Positions 25,730-34,203 of a stretch of 64,000 bases of DNA are shown piece after piece. Positions within the stretch are counted from its first letter, which is position 1, and the number at the start of each line of letters is the position of its first letter. The translations under genes and the position numbers were made by a program. Under the pieces are notes generated by a model, which saw only the letters and a list, made by a program, of their open reading frames with translations, did no database searches and was not told where the DNA came from. Source of the stretch: Castellaniella sp040276065 (lineage in GTDB: Bacteria; Pseudomonadota; Gammaproteobacteria; Burkholderiales; Burkholderiaceae_B); contig NZ_JBELOI010000010.1 in NCBI RefSeq assembly GCF_040276065.1, positions 1 to 64,000 of the forward strand. Reading direction: 5' to 3'.

Positions 25730-26593
25730 ATGAGCACAAATCCCTTGCAGCCTTCCTCCGAACGTTTCGATGGCACCGAACGCTACGTTGCCACCGATGC
25801 GCTGAAAATGGCCGTGAACGCCGCCCTTACCTTGCAACGGCCCCTGCTGGTCAAGGGCGAGCCGGGCACCGGCAAGACCCTGCTCGCCGAGGAAGTCGCC
25901 GCCGCCCTGGGCCGGCCCCTGCTGCAATGGCACATCAAGTCCACGACCAAGGCGCATCAGGGTTTATACGAATACGATGCCGTGTCACGGCTGCGCGACT
26001 CGCAGCTCGGCGAATCGTCGGTGCACGACATCCGCAACTACATCGTGCGGGGTGTGCTGTGGCAGGCCTTCGAATCCGAACGTCCCACAGTCGTGCTGAT
26101 CGACGAGATCGACAAAGCGGATATCGAATTCCCCAACGATCTGCTGCGCGAGCTCGATCGGATGGAATTCCACGTCTACGAGACCCGCGAGACGATCCGC
26201 GCGCACCACCGACCGCTGATCGTCATTACCTCCAACAATGAAAAGGACCTGCCCGACGCGTTCCTGCGCCGCTGCTTCTTTCACTACATCGCCTTCCCCG
26301 ACCGCGATACGCTGCACGCGATCGTCGCGGTCCACTTCCCCGACATCCGCGCCGAGATTCTCGGGACCGCGCTGGACGCCTTCTTCAAGCTGCGCGACGT
26401 TCCAGGCCTGAAGAAAAAGCCCTCCACCTCCGAGTTTCTGGACTGGCTGCGCCTGCTGCTCGCCGAATCGGTGCCGCCCTCGGCCCTGAGCGACGCCGAC
26501 ATCCCGCCGCTGGCTGGCGCCCTGCTCAAGAACGAACAAGATCTCAGCCTGCTGCAGCGCCTCGCCGCCATGAACCACCGCGCCCCGCGCTAA
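25730..26593 (+). CDS. MoxR-family AAA+ ATPase
   Basis: A 287-residue AAA+ ATPase. Walker A is GEPGTGKT at 43-50, Walker B is VVLIDEIDKADIEFPNDLL at about 120, and sensor 1 is VITSNNEKDLPDAFLRR. MoxR ATPases act as chaperones that activate or insert cofactors into partner complexes, almost always with a VWA protein. That partner follows 15 nt downstream. It is closest in layout to CoxD/CoxE-like pairs. The complex it serves is not evident; the cytochromes next door are transcribed away from it. Confidence 0.9.
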   Translation: MSTNPLQPSSERFDGTERYVATDALKMAVNAALTLQRPLLVKGEPGTGKTLLAEEVAAALGRPLLQWHIKSTTKAHQGLYEYDAVSRLRDSQLGESSVHDIRNYIVRGVLWQAFESERPTVVLIDEIDKADIEFPNDLLRELDRMEFHVYETRETIRAHHRPLIVITSNNEKDLPDAFLRRCFFHYIAFPDRDTLHAIVAVHFPDIRAEILGTALDAFFKLRDVPGLKKKPSTSEFLDWLRLLLAESVPPSALSDADIPPLAGALLKNEQDLSLLQRLAAMNHRAPR

Positions 26594-26608
26594 AGCGCGG
26601 GCCACCCC

Positions 26609-27781
26609 ATGCTGATCGATTTCTTCTACCGCTTGCGCGCCGGCGGGATCCAGGTCTCGATCCAGGAGTACCTGACGCTGCTCGAGCTGCTGCGCAGCCA
26701 GGCGGCACCCCAGTCCCAGGAAGATTTCTACCACCTGGCGCGCATGGCGCTCGTCAAGGACGAGACCCTGTACGACCGCTACGACCAGATCTTCGCGGCC
26801 TTCAGCCAGGGCCTCGCGGCGCGTGCCGCCGGCGCACCCGAAGTTCCGCTGGACTGGCTGCTGCAGACCTTCCGCAAACATCTGAGCCCCGAGGAAAAGG
26901 CCGCCCTGGAGCGCCTCGGATGGGACCGGCTGATGGAACTGTTCCAACAGCGCCTGTCGGAACAGAAAGAGCGCCACGCCGGCGGCAGCAAGTGGATCGG
27001 TACCGGCGGATCGTCGCCGTTCGGCCACGGCGGCTACCACCCCGAAGGCATCCGCATCGGCGGCCCCTCGGCGGGCAACCGCAGCGCCGTCAAGGTCTGG
27101 GAGGCCCGCCAGTACCGCGATTACGATGACCGCCAGGAACTGGGCACGCGCAATTTCAAGATCGCCCTGCGGCGCCTGCGGCGCTTCGCCCGCGAGGGCG
27201 CCGCACTCGAGCTCGATATGCCGGGCACCATCCAGGGCACGGCGCAAAGCGCCGGCATGCTGGATCTGCGCTGGATGCCCGAACGGCGCAATACGGTCAA
27301 GGTGCTGATGCTGCTGGATGTGGGCGGCAGCATGGATGACCACGTCGAGCGGATCGAATCGCTGTTTTCAGCAGCCCGCAGCGAATTCCGCCACCTCGAG
27401 GTCTACTACTTCCACAACTGCCCGTACGAGTCCGTCTGGCGCGACAACCGGCGGCGCCACGAGCAGCGCATCGACACCCTCGAACTGATCCGCAGCCACA
27501 ATCCGGACTGGCGTCTCATTCTGGTGGGCGACGCCTCGATGAGCCCCTACGAGCTGCTGTTTCCCGGCGGCTCGGTCGAGCACCACAACCGTGAAACCGG
27601 CGCCGCATGGCTGCAGCGCCTGCTGGCGCAATGGCCGAGCGCCGCGTGGCTCAACCCCGAGCCTTCGGGATATTGGCAATACCGGCAATCCATCGGCATC
27701 GTGCGCGAAATCATGCACGACCGCATGTTCGGCATCACCATCGACGGCCTCGAGCGGGCCATGCATCTGCTGGCGAAATAG
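26609..27781 (+). CDS. VWA-domain protein, CoxE-like
   Basis: A 390-residue cytoplasmic protein with no signal peptide. The C-terminal half is a von Willebrand A domain whose MIDAS reads DVGGSM (Asp237) instead of the classical DxSxS. This variant recurs in the CoxE-like family but lacks the first serine. The N-terminal part is helical. It is the partner of the MoxR ATPase upstream (15-nt gap), forming a two-gene operon for maturation of an unidentified target. Confidence 0.88.
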   Translation: MLIDFFYRLRAGGIQVSIQEYLTLLELLRSQAAPQSQEDFYHLARMALVKDETLYDRYDQIFAAFSQGLAARAAGAPEVPLDWLLQTFRKHLSPEEKAALERLGWDRLMELFQQRLSEQKERHAGGSKWIGTGGSSPFGHGGYHPEGIRIGGPSAGNRSAVKVWEARQYRDYDDRQELGTRNFKIALRRLRRFAREGAALELDMPGTIQGTAQSAGMLDLRWMPERRNTVKVLMLLDVGGSMDDHVERIESLFSAARSEFRHLEVYYFHNCPYESVWRDNRRRHEQRIDTLELIRSHNPDWRLILVGDASMSPYELLFPGGSVEHHNRETGAAWLQRLLAQWPSAAWLNPEPSGYWQYRQSIGIVREIMHDRMFGITIDGLERAMHLLAK

Positions 27782-27807
27782 GTGGCGGGCGGCATATGCC
27801 GGCCGCC

Positions 27808-27826
27808 GATACATTCCGCTTATACC
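27808..27826 (+). promoter_or_regulatory. Predicted LysR operator, site A
   Basis: GATA-N9-TATACC (GATACATTCCGCTTATACC), a T-N11-A LysR-type box, followed 8 nt later by AAAAAACC. It lies 115 nt before the flavoprotein gene at 27942 and is one of four matching sites in this region. Confidence 0.6.
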
Positions 27827-27941
27827 TCCCAGAGAAAAAACCTGCTTTCATTCGCGTCCGCGCGCCCCTAGAATCGTTCCATCCCCCCGATTCCAGCGCG
27901 AGCCACGGCTTGCGCCCACCACACGCACCGAGAGCATTGCG

Positions 27942-29708
27942 ATGAATAGCAGCACATCCGACCTGAGGCATCCCGCCGGTGCGGCGTCCCCCGCGCCGAA
28001 CGGCACGCCTGCCGACACCTATGACCTGATCGTGCTGGGCGCGGGCGCCGGCGGCATGACCGCGGCGCTGGTCGGCGCCCTCGAGGGGCTGCGCGTCGCG
28101 CTCATCGAGCGCACCGACCGGATCGGCGGCACCACCGCCATCTCCTCGGGCACGGTCTGGATCCCCGGCAACCCGCAACAGCGCGCGCTCGGCGTCCAGG
28201 ACGACGCCACACAGGCCCTGGCGTACCTGGACGCCCTGGTCGGCCAACGCGCCGACAGGTCCTTGCGCGAGGCGTTCATTGCCCAGGGCCCGCGCATGGT
28301 CGACTACCTGGACGCGCGCAGCGACGTGCGCTTCAAGGTCTACCCTCATCATCCCGACTATCGCCAGGATCTGCCCGGTGCGGCAGTCGGCGGCCGCCCC
28401 CTGGAGCCCCTGGCCTTCGACGGGCGCCGGCTCGGCGCGCACTTCGAGCAGGTCCGCTGGCCGCTCAAGGAACTGATGCTGCCCGGCGGCCTGATGGTGA
28501 CCCGGGGCGAGGCGGCGCGCCTGCTGCGCGGCCCGGCCTCGTGGGACGCCATCCGGCTGGGCGCCGCGCTGCTGGCGCGCCTGCTCATCGACCGCCTGCG
28601 CCACCCGCGGGGCACGCGCCTGGTCCTGGGCAACGCGCTCGCCGCGCGGCTGTACCAGGGCCTGCTCGACCATGGCGTGGACATTCACAGCGGGACACGG
28701 ACGTCACAGCTCATCATGACCGACGGTACCGTCCGGGGCGTCGTCGCGACCCACCAGGGCAGTAAATTCACCCTGTACGCCCGGCGCGGCGTGGTCCTGG
28801 CGGGCGGCGGCTTTCCCGCCGATCCCCAGTGGCGCGAACGCTACCTGCCCTCGCCCACGCCACGCCACACCCCGGCCGCGGAGGCCTGCACCGGCGAAAC
28901 CATCCGCCTCGGGCTCGAGGCGGGCGCCGTCCTCGGCCAGGCCACTGGCGACAATGCCCTGTGGTTCCCCTGCTCCATCGCGACGCGCCGGGACGGATCG
29001 ACCGCCGTGTACCCGCACATCGTGCTGGATCGCGCCAAGCCGGGCCTGATCGCGGTCAATGCCGCGGGCCGCCGCTTCGTCAATGAGGCCGCCTCCTATC
29101 ACGAATTCTCGCGCGGCATGTACGCCGCGCACCGCGAGTCCCCCTCGATCCCCGCGCTGCTGGTCTGCGACCGCCGCTTCCTCTGGAAATACGGCCTGGG
29201 CATGATCTGGCCGCGCGCGCTGACGCTGCGCGGCCACATCCGCAGCGGCTACCTGCTGACTGGCCGGACCTTGGCCGACCTCGCACGGCAGGCCGGCATC
29301 GATCCCGAGGGCCTCGTTCACACAGTGAACACATTCAACCGCTATGCGGCGAGCGGCCAGGATCCGGATTTTCACAAGGGCGAGAGCCTCTACGACCGCA
29401 ACAACGGCGACGAGGCGCACCCGCCCAATCCCTGCCTGGGCCCCATTGTGACCCCGCCGTTCTACGGGGTGCGCGTCTATCCCAATCCGCTGGGCACCAG
29501 CCTGGGCCTGCGCACCGACGTGAGCGCCCGTGCCCTGGACGGGGGCGGGCGGCCCATCCCCGGGCTCTACGCATGCGGCGCCGACATGCACCCGGTCTTC
29601 GGCGGCGAATACCCCGGCGCCGGCGCCCAGCTCGGGCCCGCCATGACCTTCGGCTACCTGGCGGCGCGGCACGCCGCCGGTGCGGCCGATCCGGCACCAT
29701 CCAAGTAA
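27942..29708 (+). CDS. FAD-dependent dehydrogenase, 3-ketosteroid-delta1-dehydrogenase/fumarate-reductase family
   Basis: A 588-residue flavoprotein with no signal peptide. The FAD Rossmann motif is LIVLGAGAGGMTAALVG at about residues 29-45, followed by RIGGTTAISSGTVWIPG. A second FAD contact lies at the C-terminus (FGGEYPGAGAQLGPAMTFGY). This arrangement and length fit the 3-ketosteroid dehydrogenase/flavocytochrome c branch, whose members desaturate ketone substrates or reduce enoates. The substrate is unknown. Site A upstream places it under the LysR regulator encoded next. ATG 27942 is chosen because longer frames run into the VWA gene. Confidence 0.85.
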   Translation: MNSSTSDLRHPAGAASPAPNGTPADTYDLIVLGAGAGGMTAALVGALEGLRVALIERTDRIGGTTAISSGTVWIPGNPQQRALGVQDDATQALAYLDALVGQRADRSLREAFIAQGPRMVDYLDARSDVRFKVYPHHPDYRQDLPGAAVGGRPLEPLAFDGRRLGAHFEQVRWPLKELMLPGGLMVTRGEAARLLRGPASWDAIRLGAALLARLLIDRLRHPRGTRLVLGNALAARLYQGLLDHGVDIHSGTRTSQLIMTDGTVRGVVATHQGSKFTLYARRGVVLAGGGFPADPQWRERYLPSPTPRHTPAAEACTGETIRLGLEAGAVLGQATGDNALWFPCSIATRRDGSTAVYPHIVLDRAKPGLIAVNAAGRRFVNEAASYHEFSRGMYAAHRESPSIPALLVCDRRFLWKYGLGMIWPRALTLRGHIRSGYLLTGRTLADLARQAGIDPEGLVHTVNTFNRYAASGQDPDFHKGESLYDRNNGDEAHPPNPCLGPIVTPPFYGVRVYPNPLGTSLGLRTDVSARALDGGGRPIPGLYACGADMHPVFGGEYPGAGAQLGPAMTFGYLAARHAAGAADPAPSK

Positions 29709-29744
29709 TCCCTCTCTTGCGGGAACGTCCCGGCGGTGCGACGC

Positions 29745-29763
29745 TATAGGTTTAGCTTATACC
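29745..29763 (+). promoter_or_regulatory. Predicted LysR operator, site B
   Basis: TATA-N9-TATACC (TATAGGTTTAGCTTATACC), 77 nt before the lysR start codon. This fits autoregulation. It matches sites A, C and D, including the T-N11-A spacing. Confidence 0.65.
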
Positions 29764-29840
29764 GCTAGCAGCACTCGCGCGCCCTCACACCGGCAGCCAT
29801 CATGGTCGCCGGCATATGGGCCATCACCCCGGGATCGGAA

Positions 29841-30776
29841 ATGAATCTGAAACAGCTCCAGTACTTCGTTCAAATCGTGGAAAGCGGCAGCATGACCAAG
29901 GCCTCGCGCCGGCTCTTCATCGCCCAGCCCGCGCTCAGCCAGCAATTGACCAAACTCGAGGACGAGGTCGGCAAACCGCTGCTCGTGCGCTCACCCAAAG
30001 GGGTCACCCCGACCGACAATGGGCTGGCGCTGTATCATCACGCCAAGTTCATGCTCCGGCAGCTCGACCAGGCCCTGTCGATCGCCCGCCAGGAAACCAT
30101 GGAAACCTACGGCATGGTGACCGTCGGACTGCCCGCCACCACGGTCTCCGCCCTCGGCCTGCCGCTGGTGCGTCGCATCCACGAACGCTATCCGCGCATC
30201 CTGCTGAACGTGGTGGAAGGCATGAGCGGCCACCTCAGCCAGATGATACGGCTGGGCCAGCTCGATATCGCCATCCTGTTCAAACCCAACGTCGGTTCGG
30301 ACCTCAATGTCCTCCCCATCATCGAAGAGGAACTCTTCGTCCTGCTGCCGCGTTCCAGCCCGCTGGTCGCCGCCCAGCGCACCAAGATCACGCTGGCCGA
30401 GGCGGCCGAACTGCCCCTCATCCTCCCCACCAGCAAGCACGGCTTGCGCCAGCGCATCGAAAGCGAGCTGGAATCGCGCAATCTGTCCTCACGCATCGTC
30501 GCCGAGATCGACTCGCTGTCCTTGCTGATGAGCTGCGTCTACGCCGGCATGGGTGCCACCATCAAACCCATGTCGGCCCTGCTGCTGGAGGGCGAGCGCG
30601 GCAAGGAATGGCGCGCCCTGGCGATTTCGGACGCCTCCATCAGCCGCCGGAATTACCTGTACACCATCTCGCCCGAAATGCTCTCGCCGGCCGCGGCGCT
30701 GATCGCCACCGAAATCAAGAACACCATCCGCTGGCTGACTGAAACCGGCGGCTGGCCGACCGTCAGGCTGCTGTAG
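29841..30776 (+). CDS. LysR-family transcriptional regulator of the catabolic cluster
   Basis: A 311-residue LysR regulator. The helix-turn-helix covers about residues 1-60 (MNLKQLQYFVQIVESGSMTKASRRLFIAQPALSQQLTKLE), followed by the linker helix and a two-lobed effector domain from about 90. The effector domain resembles the NAC/CynR group. ATG 29841 gives the family start; 13 extra upstream residues are possible but not conserved. Four T-N11-A boxes in the neighbourhood, one before its own gene, make it the likely regulator of 27942-49323. Confidence 0.9.
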   Translation: MNLKQLQYFVQIVESGSMTKASRRLFIAQPALSQQLTKLEDEVGKPLLVRSPKGVTPTDNGLALYHHAKFMLRQLDQALSIARQETMETYGMVTVGLPATTVSALGLPLVRRIHERYPRILLNVVEGMSGHLSQMIRLGQLDIAILFKPNVGSDLNVLPIIEEELFVLLPRSSPLVAAQRTKITLAEAAELPLILPTSKHGLRQRIESELESRNLSSRIVAEIDSLSLLMSCVYAGMGATIKPMSALLLEGERGKEWRALAISDASISRRNYLYTISPEMLSPAAALIATEIKNTIRWLTETGGWPTVRLL

Positions 30777-30845
30777 CGGCCACGGCCCCCGCCAGCCGCC
30801 CGGCGTGACCGGCCACACACCCGCAAAATGCCTGTGGATGCAGTC

Positions 30846-30864
30846 TATCGCTTTTGCTTATACC
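30846..30864 (+). promoter_or_regulatory. Predicted LysR operator, site C
   Basis: TATC-N9-TATACC (TATCGCTTTTGCTTATACC), followed by AAAAAAC at 30872-30878 and a T8 tract. It lies 81 nt before the aldehyde dehydrogenase gene and should control the 30946-43627 operon. Confidence 0.65.
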
Positions 30865-30945
30865 CATCCATAAAAAACAGTATTTTTTTTCCATCGCCCG
30901 CCCGCGTATCCTGTCCCGACTCACCTATGGAAAAGGCGGACGTCA

Positions 30946-32418
30946 ATGGAAGTACAAGTCGCTCACAACCTGGAAACGGCGCACAGCCTGCTGATTGCGG
31001 GTGAATGGGCGCAAGGCCGGTCCACGACCTTCACGGTGTCGAACAAGTTCGACAATCGTCCGCTTGCCCAGATCAGCACGCCGACCGCCGATCAGATCCG
31101 CGAGACGGTGCAGGCCGCAGCGCAGGCCTTTCATGATAGCCGCAAGCTCAGCCCGCACCAGCGCGGACTCATCCTGGACAGGACGGCGGATGTGCTCGAA
31201 GCCCGCGCCGAGCGCCTGCAGCGGATCATTTGCGCGGAAGCCGGCTTTACCCTCAGCGACGCAGCCGGCGAGGTCCAGCGCTCGATCCAGACATTCCGCC
31301 TCGCGGCCGAGGAGGCGCGCCGGTTCACCGGCACGCTGATCCCGGTGGGCGGCGCGCCCGGACAAGGGGGACGCATGTGCTGGACCATGCGGATTCCGCT
31401 GGGCGTGGTCGCCGCGATCACACCGTTCAACGCCCCGCTGAATACCGTCTCGCACAAGGTGGCACCTGCCCTCGCGGCCGGCAATGCCGTCATACTCAAA
31501 CCGTCTCCGCACACCCCCTTGGTCGCGTGCGAGCTGGCCGACGCGCTCATGGAGGCGGGCACGCCCAAGGGGCTGGTCTCCGTCCTGCATGGCGGAGTCG
31601 AGGTGGTCCATGGACTGCTCGACGAGCAGGACGTCAAGTTCTATGCGTTCACCGGCAGCACCGAGGCCGGCCGGGCGATCCAGCAGCGCGCGGGCCTGCG
31701 CCGCACCCAGATGGAACTGGGCTCGATCGCCTTCGGCATCGTCTGCGACGACGCCGACCTGGACTTCGCCCTGCCCAAGATCCTGAACGCAGCCTACCGG
31801 AAGGCGGGACAGGTCTGCACATCGATCCAGCTGCTGCTGGTCCACGAGGACAGGTTCCAGGAGGTCGAGCAACGTCTCACGAAGAACGTCAAGGCTCTGG
31901 TGTCCGGCGACCCCCTGGATCCGGCAACCGTGGTCGGCCCCGTCATCAGCCCGGCATCCGCACAGCGGATCGCCGACTGGATCGACCAGGCGATCCACGC
32001 GGGCGCGACGTGCCTGGCCGGAGGCACCCGGCAGGGCAATGTGGTGGCGCCCACCCTGCTCAAGGATGTTTCGCCGGAAACGCCCCTCGGATGTCAGGAA
32101 GTCTTCGGCCCGGTGATGTCGCTCATCCCGTTCTCCAGCCTCGACGAGGCGATCGCCCAGGTGAATGCGACGCCGTACGGCCTGGCGACGGGCATCTTCA
32201 CCAACCGGCTCGATGATGCGTTCCGCTTTATCAGCGAGCTGCAGGTCGGCGGGGTGCACATCAATGAAACCTCGAGTTCGCGCGTCGACATGATGCCCTA
32301 CGGCGGTTCGAAGGCCAGCGGCTTCGGCCGCGAAGGCCCTTACTATGCCATGCGCGAAATGAGCGAGGAGCGCGTCGCCACCCTCATCACCAACACGAAT
32401 CGGGAAACGCAATCATGA
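30946..32418 (+). CDS. NAD(P)-dependent aldehyde dehydrogenase
   Basis: A 490-residue member of the aldehyde dehydrogenase superfamily. Seen are the cofactor segment PFNAPLNTVSHKVAPALAAGNAVILKPS, the FTGSTEAGRAIQQRAG loop, the general-base segment MELGSIAF and the catalytic Cys in RKAGQVCTSIQ. It oxidises an aldehyde to an acid; the substrate is not predictable. It is the first gene of a long operon and overlaps the ThDP enzyme by four bases (ATGA), so its substrate may be the aldehyde that enzyme makes. Site C lies upstream. Confidence 0.92.
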   Translation: MEVQVAHNLETAHSLLIAGEWAQGRSTTFTVSNKFDNRPLAQISTPTADQIRETVQAAAQAFHDSRKLSPHQRGLILDRTADVLEARAERLQRIICAEAGFTLSDAAGEVQRSIQTFRLAAEEARRFTGTLIPVGGAPGQGGRMCWTMRIPLGVVAAITPFNAPLNTVSHKVAPALAAGNAVILKPSPHTPLVACELADALMEAGTPKGLVSVLHGGVEVVHGLLDEQDVKFYAFTGSTEAGRAIQQRAGLRRTQMELGSIAFGIVCDDADLDFALPKILNAAYRKAGQVCTSIQLLLVHEDRFQEVEQRLTKNVKALVSGDPLDPATVVGPVISPASAQRIADWIDQAIHAGATCLAGGTRQGNVVAPTLLKDVSPETPLGCQEVFGPVMSLIPFSSLDEAIAQVNATPYGLATGIFTNRLDDAFRFISELQVGGVHINETSSSRVDMMPYGGSKASGFGREGPYYAMREMSEERVATLITNTNRETQS

Positions 32419-34202
32419 CAAAGCGAAAAGGCGGAGAGGTCATTGTCGACTATCTCGTCAAACAGAAAGTGCCCTACGTGTTCGGCATCTGCGGGCATGG
32501 CAACGTCGGCATCCTCGACGCCCTGCACGAGCGCAGGGATGAAATCAAGTACGTCTCGCCCCGGCACGAGCAATGCGCCGGCCACATGGCGGACGGCTAT
32601 TTCCGGGTTCGTCACGCGCCCGTGGCGACCCTGACATCCACGGGCCCCGGATCCGCCAACATGGTCATGTCGCTGGCAACGGCCTTGTCGGATTCCTCGG
32701 CCTTCCTGGCCATCACCGCCAACGTCCCGACGTCGCAGGCCAACCGGGCGCCGTTCCAGGAACTCTACAAACACAACCAGGCCGACTTCGCGCAGGTGCT
32801 GCGCCCGGTCGTCAAGCGCAGCTTCCAGCCCTCGCGGGTGGACATGCTGCCGCTGGCACTGCGGCAATCCTTCGACACCATGCTGACCGGCCGGCCGGGG
32901 CCGGTCAACATGGACATCCCCTACAACGTTTTCCAGGAAGAGGACGTTGTGGACCCCCCCACCACCGCCCATGCCTTCGGCACCCACCGCCCCGCCGCCA
33001 GCGAATCCGACCTGGCCGGCGCCTTGGGCCTGCTGGCCGCCTCGCAACGGCCCGTATTCTTCATCGGCCAGGGGGCGACGCTATCCGCGGCGGGCCCGGC
33101 GCTCACCAAGCTCCAGGCGCAACTGGGCATTCCCGTGATCACCTCCCCCAACGGCATGGGGTGCGTGCCGGCCGACGACCCTCTGACGCTCGGCTTCATC
33201 GGCCGCAATGGCGCCTACCCGGCCAATCAGGCGGGGCGGCACGCCGACTTGGTGATCTGCGTCGGCACGCGGTTCGACGACCGCTCCTCCTCGACCTGGA
33301 TGCCCGGCTATTCCTGGAACTTCCCGGGCACCAAACTGCTGCAGGTCGATCTGGACCCCGCGGAGCTCGGCCGCAACTACCCCGTGACGCTCGGCCTGAT
33401 CGCGGACGCAAAGACCTTTTGCGAACAGCTCCTTGGGGCGATCGCCGGCCACGACGTGATCCAGCGGGAAAATTTCTCGGCATGGCGCGCGCAGATCGCC
33501 GACTGGCAAAAGGAATGGAATGATTTCATCGCGCCGAACTTCGGTGCCATCACCACGCCCATCCGACCGGAGTACGTCGTCGACACCCTGCAACGCGTGC
33601 TGCCCGAGGACGTGATCCTGACGCTGGACTCTGGCGTCCATCACAACTGGTTCATGCAGTTCTGGCGCCCGCAACGGCCGGCCAGCATGCTCAATAGCTG
33701 GGGCTACTCATCGATGGGGTTCGGCGTGTGCAGCGTGCTGGGAGCGCAGCTTGCCGCACCCGAGCGCCCCTGCGTCGCCGTGGTCGGCGATGGCGGCTTC
33801 ATGATGGCGCCCTATGTCGTCGCCACCGCGGTCGAATACCAACTGCCCTGTGTCTGGATCGTCTGGAACAACTTCGCCTGGGGCGCCATCCGCGACCTCC
33901 AATACGGCCTGTTCGACGGCCGCGAGCTGGGGACGGCCTTCTACAAGGGCGAACAAGGCCCCGGCGGCCAGCGCTACAACCCGGACTTCGCCGCTTGGGC
34001 CCGCGCCTGCGGCGCCGACGGCGTCACGATCACCCGTAGCCAGGACCTCGCGCCCGCAGTCGAGCTGGCCGTCAAGAACCGCCGTCCCTGCGTGATCGAC
34101 GTGCACGTGGACGGCGAGGTCCGCCCGCCTTCGACCGGTACCTGGCAATTGCCGCCCATTCCCTACAAAGAACCGATCTTCGGCAAGCCCTGGACCGCGT
34201 GA
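32415..34202 (+). CDS. Thiamine-diphosphate-dependent enzyme (acetolactate synthase / cyclohexanedione hydrolase-like)
   Basis: A 595-residue ThDP enzyme with the Pyr-central-PP domain order. The cofactor-activating glutamate is Glu52 in SPRHEQCAGHMADGY, and the PP-domain motif runs from GDGGFMM (about 458) to WNN (485-486). His28 lies in FGICGHGNVG. From memory, cyclohexane-1,2-dione hydrolase of Azoarcus uses His28 and Asn484 at its active site, so the layout is suggestive but not proof. Acetolactate synthase itself is unlikely: there is no regulatory subunit and the context is catabolic. It probably cleaves a C-C bond next to a carbonyl and hands an aldehyde to the coupled dehydrogenase. 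Confidence 0.85.
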   Translation: MTKRKGGEVIVDYLVKQKVPYVFGICGHGNVGILDALHERRDEIKYVSPRHEQCAGHMADGYFRVRHAPVATLTSTGPGSANMVMSLATALSDSSAFLAITANVPTSQANRAPFQELYKHNQADFAQVLRPVVKRSFQPSRVDMLPLALRQSFDTMLTGRPGPVNMDIPYNVFQEEDVVDPPTTAHAFGTHRPAASESDLAGALGLLAASQRPVFFIGQGATLSAAGPALTKLQAQLGIPVITSPNGMGCVPADDPLTLGFIGRNGAYPANQAGRHADLVICVGTRFDDRSSSTWMPGYSWNFPGTKLLQVDLDPAELGRNYPVTLGLIADAKTFCEQLLGAIAGHDVIQRENFSAWRAQIADWQKEWNDFIAPNFGAITTPIRPEYVVDTLQRVLPEDVILTLDSGVHHNWFMQFWRPQRPASMLNSWGYSSMGFGVCSVLGAQLAAPERPCVAVVGDGGFMMAPYVVATAVEYQLPCVWIVWNNFAWGAIRDLQYGLFDGRELGTAFYKGEQGPGGQRYNPDFAAWARACGADGVTITRSQDLAPAVELAVKNRRPCVIDVHVDGEVRPPSTGTWQLPPIPYKEPIFGKPWTA

Positions 34203-34203
34203 C

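Noticed and set aside
32415..34202. Assignment as biosynthetic acetolactate synthase (ilvB/ilvI)
   Set aside because: No small regulatory subunit or ilvC follows, it is coupled to an aldehyde dehydrogenase, and it lies in a LysR-controlled catabolic region.
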